DNA of 7,144 nucleotides from Leptospira sp. (GTDB lineage Bacteria; Spirochaetota; Leptospiria; Leptospirales; Leptospiraceae), in assembly GCA_021413405.1 (NCBI GenBank), contig JAIOQL010000381.1, forward strand, positions 1 to 7,144, written 5' to 3'. Shown piece by piece: positions 4,837-7,144 of the stretch. Under the pieces are notes generated by a model. The model saw only the letters and a list, made by a program, of their open reading frames with translations. It was not told the origin of the DNA and did no database searches. The number at the start of each line of letters is the position of its first letter. Position 1 is the first letter of the stretch. The position numbers and the translations under genes are program-made.

Positions 4837-5555
4837 GATTTCATGGATAAAAATTCTCTAAATGACTCAGATCCGGTGCTAAAGAAAACAGGTATTGGTA
4901 ATGCAGGATCTGATGGAATCAGCGCAAATGCGCCATCATAGAACACAATCTGGTCTAATTCGGAGACATTATACGAATAGCGAACATTTTCAGATTTAAA
5001 GAGAAATTCATCCCTTTCTTCACTTAAGAGGCCAGGACCAATTCTTCTGAAATCATGAAAGACTTCCGGATTCCAGTTTTTCTCTTTCAGCAGTTTGCTC
5101 TCATACCGTATTTGCTTTGAATAATCAACATATAGAGTAGCTTCAAGGTTGAATTCTACCTCAACTAAATCCGTATCAATAGAAGATTCCTTTGCGACTG
5201 ATACATTGGTATTTTCTTCACGATTGGATTCATTTGAAACCGATTCCGGAGAGTTTGTTACCTCTTCCGAAATTGTAGTACGACTTACCTCGTTCCGAAA
5301 ATTCCTTTCTGATCTTACTCTTTCTTCGATAAAAGGATTTTTTCTTTCGGAATATTTTACATTGAACAGTTTCTTATCCAAAGAAGTGACGTTATTTTGA
5401 CTCCGATTCCGCATCCGGGAATTCTCGGGATTAAGTTTTCCTGCTTGACCAAGAGAGACATATACAAAACAAAGTAGTCCCGCGAAGACCATAGCAATTG
5501 CAAAATAAATCATTCTGTTGTAAATATCTATTGATGTCAGGTTAATCTGAAGCAT
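4833..5555 (-). CDS. Single-pass membrane protein of unknown function
   Basis: The 240-residue product has one clear hydrophobic segment at about residues 15-35 ('MIYFAIAMVFAGLLCFVYV') after a short N-terminal tail. A polar, low-complexity stretch rich in Ser, Glu, Asn and Arg follows (about 42-125), which looks like a disordered linker. A compact C-terminal region (about 128-240) contains 'VEVEFNLEATLYVDYSKQIRY' and a Pro-rich end. No lipobox or obvious cleavage site follows the helix, so it is probably a signal-anchored protein; topology is not certain. I do not recognise the C-terminal domain. The gene is divergent from the SurA/PpiD-like gene across 66 bases, so the two may be expressed from linked promoters and both act at the inner membrane; a functional link is inference. 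Ribosome-binding sequence is weak. Codons 90-95 (V-S-R-T-T-I) contain repeat copy E. Confidence 0.65.
   Translation of the reverse strand: MLQINLTSIDIYNRMIYFAIAMVFAGLLCFVYVSLGQAGKLNPENSRMRNRSQNNVTSLDKKLFNVKYSERKNPFIEERVRSERNFRNEVSRTTISEEVTNSPESVSNESNREENTNVSVAKESSIDTDLVEVEFNLEATLYVDYSKQIRYESKLLKEKNWNPEVFHDFRRIGPGLLSEERDEFLFKSENVRYSYNVSELDQIVFYDGAFALIPSDPALPIPVFFSTGSESFREFLSMKS
5272..5288 (-). repeat. Dispersed motif, copy E (inside the membrane-protein gene)
   Basis: The plus strand reads ATTGTAGTACGACTTAC, 15 of 17 identical to copy D and with the same 15-base core as copy B (TGTAGTACGACTTAC). It lies in the low-complexity linker codons, where constraint on the protein should be low. Confidence 0.7.
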
Positions 5556-5558
5556 AAT
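5531..5558 (+). promoter_or_regulatory. candidate promoter for the SurA/PpiD-like and cheX genes
   Basis: TTGATG (5531-5536) and CATAAT (5553-5558), 16 bases apart, match the sigma-70 consensus at 4 of 6 and 5 of 6 positions. The -35 box and spacer lie in the start of the divergent gene. Transcription would begin near 5565, about 57 bases before the GTG start. Confidence 0.33.
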
Positions 5559-5606
5559 TTTAGTTCTTTACATAAAAGGTAGATGAAAAACCCTATTTTT
5601 AACTTT

Positions 5607-5613
5607 GAGAGGG
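5607..5613 (+). promoter_or_regulatory. ribosome-binding site that fixes a GTG start
   Basis: GAGAGGG lies eight bases before the GTG at 5622. It is the strongest Shine-Dalgarno match in the window beside that of the double-XRE gene, and it supports starting with GTG just before the 'TPTTLKDKIMRAIVGI' membrane anchor rather than at the later ATG within it. Confidence 0.65.
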
Positions 5614-5621
5614 TATAACCT

Positions 5622-6857
5622 GTGCTAATTGAAACACCGACTACTTTAAAAGACAAAATCATGCGGGCAATTGTTGGAATTTTCCTGTTTTTGCTTGTAG
5701 CAATGCTCGCAGTTACTTTCCTGCCAGGCGATGCTGAAAGAAATTTGGTTCAGGCAATTTCCGGCCAGGGGGACAGCGCAGCCGGAAAGATTGGTGAGGA
5801 ACCGATACCTATAGATTATTTTCAGGCAGCCCGTAGAGACTGCTACTACAGATACAAAGAATTGATTCCAGATTTCGCAAACGACGCGGAAAACGTCAAT
5901 TCATGCGCATATCAGAATGCAAAGGGTCTCAAAGTTTCAAAAGTCATTGCAGATGCCGTTGGCTTTTCTGTTTCTGAATTAAGTATAAAAGAAGAAATTT
6001 CCAAACAGGCAAGGCAACTTCATAAGCAAAGTTCATCTGCCGGATATTCCAAAGAAGAAACGAAATCTGCCGATGAAATCTATCGCAGCATAATTCAGCA
6101 GGAGCCAATGTCCTACAGGATCGACAAACAGACAGCCTACGAACTTTTTCAGAAATTTTTACAGGCTGACTTAAAAAAATCTGAGGATGAATCAAAAAAA
6201 GAAAGAGATTCGAAAGGAGCTGTAATATCTATCCGTTTCATCTCCTATAATGATGATGAGCTTATGAATTCGCTCGATAAAAGTATTCAGATTCCTGAGG
6301 AAGAAATCAAAAAAGATTACGAAGCTGCTCTGAAAGCAGGAACACTTGTAAAGGACGCCCAGGGTAAAGTTGAATCTTTCGAAAAAAGAAAACAATTCAT
6401 CGTTAGCAAATTAAAAGTTGATGCAAAGCAAAAAAAACTGGCTGAGCTAAAAGCACAAATCCAAAGCATTAAATCTGCGAAAAATGTAGAGATTCTCCAA
6501 CAAATCGCGAAGATAACTGGCGGCAAGATAGAAGAATTAAGAAATATTTCTTTTTCTTCACTTTCTGCTATCAGGGGAGCGGACAAAAAAGTGTACAATT
6601 TTGGAGTGTCGTCTAACTTTCTGAAAGATCTCTCCGATGCCAAGTTTGGGAAAGATTCAGTTGGTGGTCCATATTCTGAAGTTGGAAAAACTTTTTATGT
6701 GGAATTTTCTGAATTCAAAGAAGGTGCTCTCACTGATAAGAAGGAAATTCAAAAAGACAATGTCCGGGAACTTCTTGGCGGTTTTTTTATGGAAATAAAC
6801 GAAGTCATATCCAGCTCTTATCCGGTTTATCGAAAAACAGAAAAGCAGGCAAATTAA
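5622..6857 (+). CDS. Membrane-anchored SurA/PpiD-like periplasmic folding factor
   Basis: This 411-residue protein starts with a short basic tail and one membrane helix (about residues 14-34, 'MRAIVGIFLFLLVAMLAVTF'), then a long, mostly helical, Lys/Glu-rich body. The layout (inner-membrane anchor, 'GKIGEEPIPIDYFQAARRD' at about 55-73, helical region, then 'IPEEEIKKDYEAAL' and 'FEKRKQFIVSKLKVDAKQ' at about 224-268) resembles PpiD and SurA_N-type chaperones, where an 'I-G-x-x-x-I' strand leads into the chaperone helices. I cannot identify a parvulin catalytic domain with confidence; residues about 285-375 could be a degenerate one ('GGPYSEVGKTFYVEFSEFKEG' resembles the end of a PpiC domain). 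It probably acts as a periplasmic holdase or folding helper. The start is GTG with a good ribosome-binding site. The stop overlaps the CheX start by one base (TAATG), indicating translational coupling. A conserved Leptospira hypothetical protein is the alternative description. Confidence 0.6.
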   Translation: MLIETPTTLKDKIMRAIVGIFLFLLVAMLAVTFLPGDAERNLVQAISGQGDSAAGKIGEEPIPIDYFQAARRDCYYRYKELIPDFANDAENVNSCAYQNAKGLKVSKVIADAVGFSVSELSIKEEISKQARQLHKQSSSAGYSKEETKSADEIYRSIIQQEPMSYRIDKQTAYELFQKFLQADLKKSEDESKKERDSKGAVISIRFISYNDDELMNSLDKSIQIPEEEIKKDYEAALKAGTLVKDAQGKVESFEKRKQFIVSKLKVDAKQKKLAELKAQIQSIKSAKNVEILQQIAKITGGKIEELRNISFSSLSAIRGADKKVYNFGVSSNFLKDLSDAKFGKDSVGGPYSEVGKTFYVEFSEFKEGALTDKKEIQKDNVRELLGGFFMEINEVISSSYPVYRKTEKQAN

Positions 6858-7144
6858 TGGAGCTACGTGCCGAATTTGTAAATCCGTTTCTGGAGGCAGC
6901 AACTCTGGTTTATAGGGACATTCTCGGTATGGAACTCATTCGCGGTAAGCTCAAAATTCTGGAATCCCCTGCTCCCTCTCATGAAATAGCGATCATTGTT
7001 GGAGTTGTCGGGGTGTTCAAAGGGGAAGTTATATATAGCATGAATCTTGATAATGCATATAAATTGGCCCGAAAACTGGCACAAGGGATCAAAGACGAGG
7101 ATCTAAAAAATGAATACAAAGATATTATTGGCGAAATTGCGAAC
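6857..7144 (+). CDS. cheX: CheX-type CheY-P phosphatase (3' partial)
   Basis: CheX dephosphorylates the chemotaxis response regulator CheY-P in the cytosol and so resets flagellar signalling; spirochaetes use CheX rather than CheZ. The 96 visible residues show the family pattern: 'FVNPFLEAATLVYRDILGMEL' helix at 7-27, a strand pair 'IAIIVGVVGVFKGEVIYSM' at 44-62, a helix 'AYKLARKLAQG' and the start of the catalytic helix 'YKDIIGEIAN'. The CheX signature E-x-x-N is present as E93 and N96, the last residue in the window. The gene runs off the right edge with about 60 residues missing. The ATG overlaps the preceding stop by one base, so it is the second gene of an operon with the SurA/PpiD-like gene. 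A CheC-like or other CheX-fold protein is a less likely alternative, because CheC usually has two such motifs and the length cannot be judged. Confidence 0.8.
   Translation, partial: MELRAEFVNPFLEAATLVYRDILGMELIRGKLKILESPAPSHEIAIIVGVVGVFKGEVIYSMNLDNAYKLARKLAQGIKDEDLKNEYKDIIGEIAN

Noticed and set aside
6317..6643. A 108-codon minus-strand frame opposite the SurA/PpiD-like gene
   Set aside because: It is rich in Ser, Phe and Cys, as expected from reading Lys/Glu/Ala-rich codons backwards, and it lies wholly within a better supported gene.

Overview
The window most likely comes from a spirochaete of the genus Leptospira or a close relative. The main clue is a protein (3316-3894, minus) that looks like DUF1564, a family known essentially from Leptospira. 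The AT-rich composition, the CheX start at the right edge and the weak ribosome-binding sites agree with this. The assignment is by recognition only; no database was searched.

Layout. At the left edge (1-255, plus) is the C-terminal end of a SurA/PpiC-like secreted folding factor. Next is a small plus-strand regulator made of two tandem XRE helix-turn-helix domains (338-763), closed by a strong and probably bidirectional hairpin terminator (774-806). Convergent to it, on the minus strand, lies the disaggregase gene clpB (3272-860). It is broken: about 55-57 codons between the first ATPase domain and the coiled-coil M-domain are absent and the reading frame changes there, leaving two overlapping open frames. 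Upstream of clpB, on the same strand, are the DUF1564-like gene (3894-3316), an XRE-family regulator (4490-3990), an AT-rich 342-base gap holding inverted repeats, and a single-pass membrane protein of unknown function (5555-4833). Divergent from that last gene, on the plus strand, is a two-gene unit: a membrane-anchored SurA/PpiD-like protein (5622-6857), whose stop codon overlaps the start of a CheX-type chemotaxis phosphatase (6857 to the right edge, incomplete).

How the genes relate. The outer plus-strand genes concern envelope protein folding and chemotaxis. The interior holds a cytosolic chaperone, two DNA-binding regulators and a lineage-specific family protein, a mixture typical of variable Leptospira loci. 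I see no transposase, integrase, tRNA, rRNA or CRISPR array.

The most unusual signal is a dispersed 15-17 base motif, core TGTAGTACRACTTAC. It occurs four times within 4.5 kb, in both orientations and in both intergenic and coding DNA. Two copies are identical over 17 bases and form an inverted pair bracketing clpB and the DUF1564-like gene. The copy inside clpB fits the protein alignment without an indel, so it appears to be a sequence kept or produced by substitution rather than an inserted element. An uptake-signal-like or regulator-binding sequence is the hypothesis I would test first.
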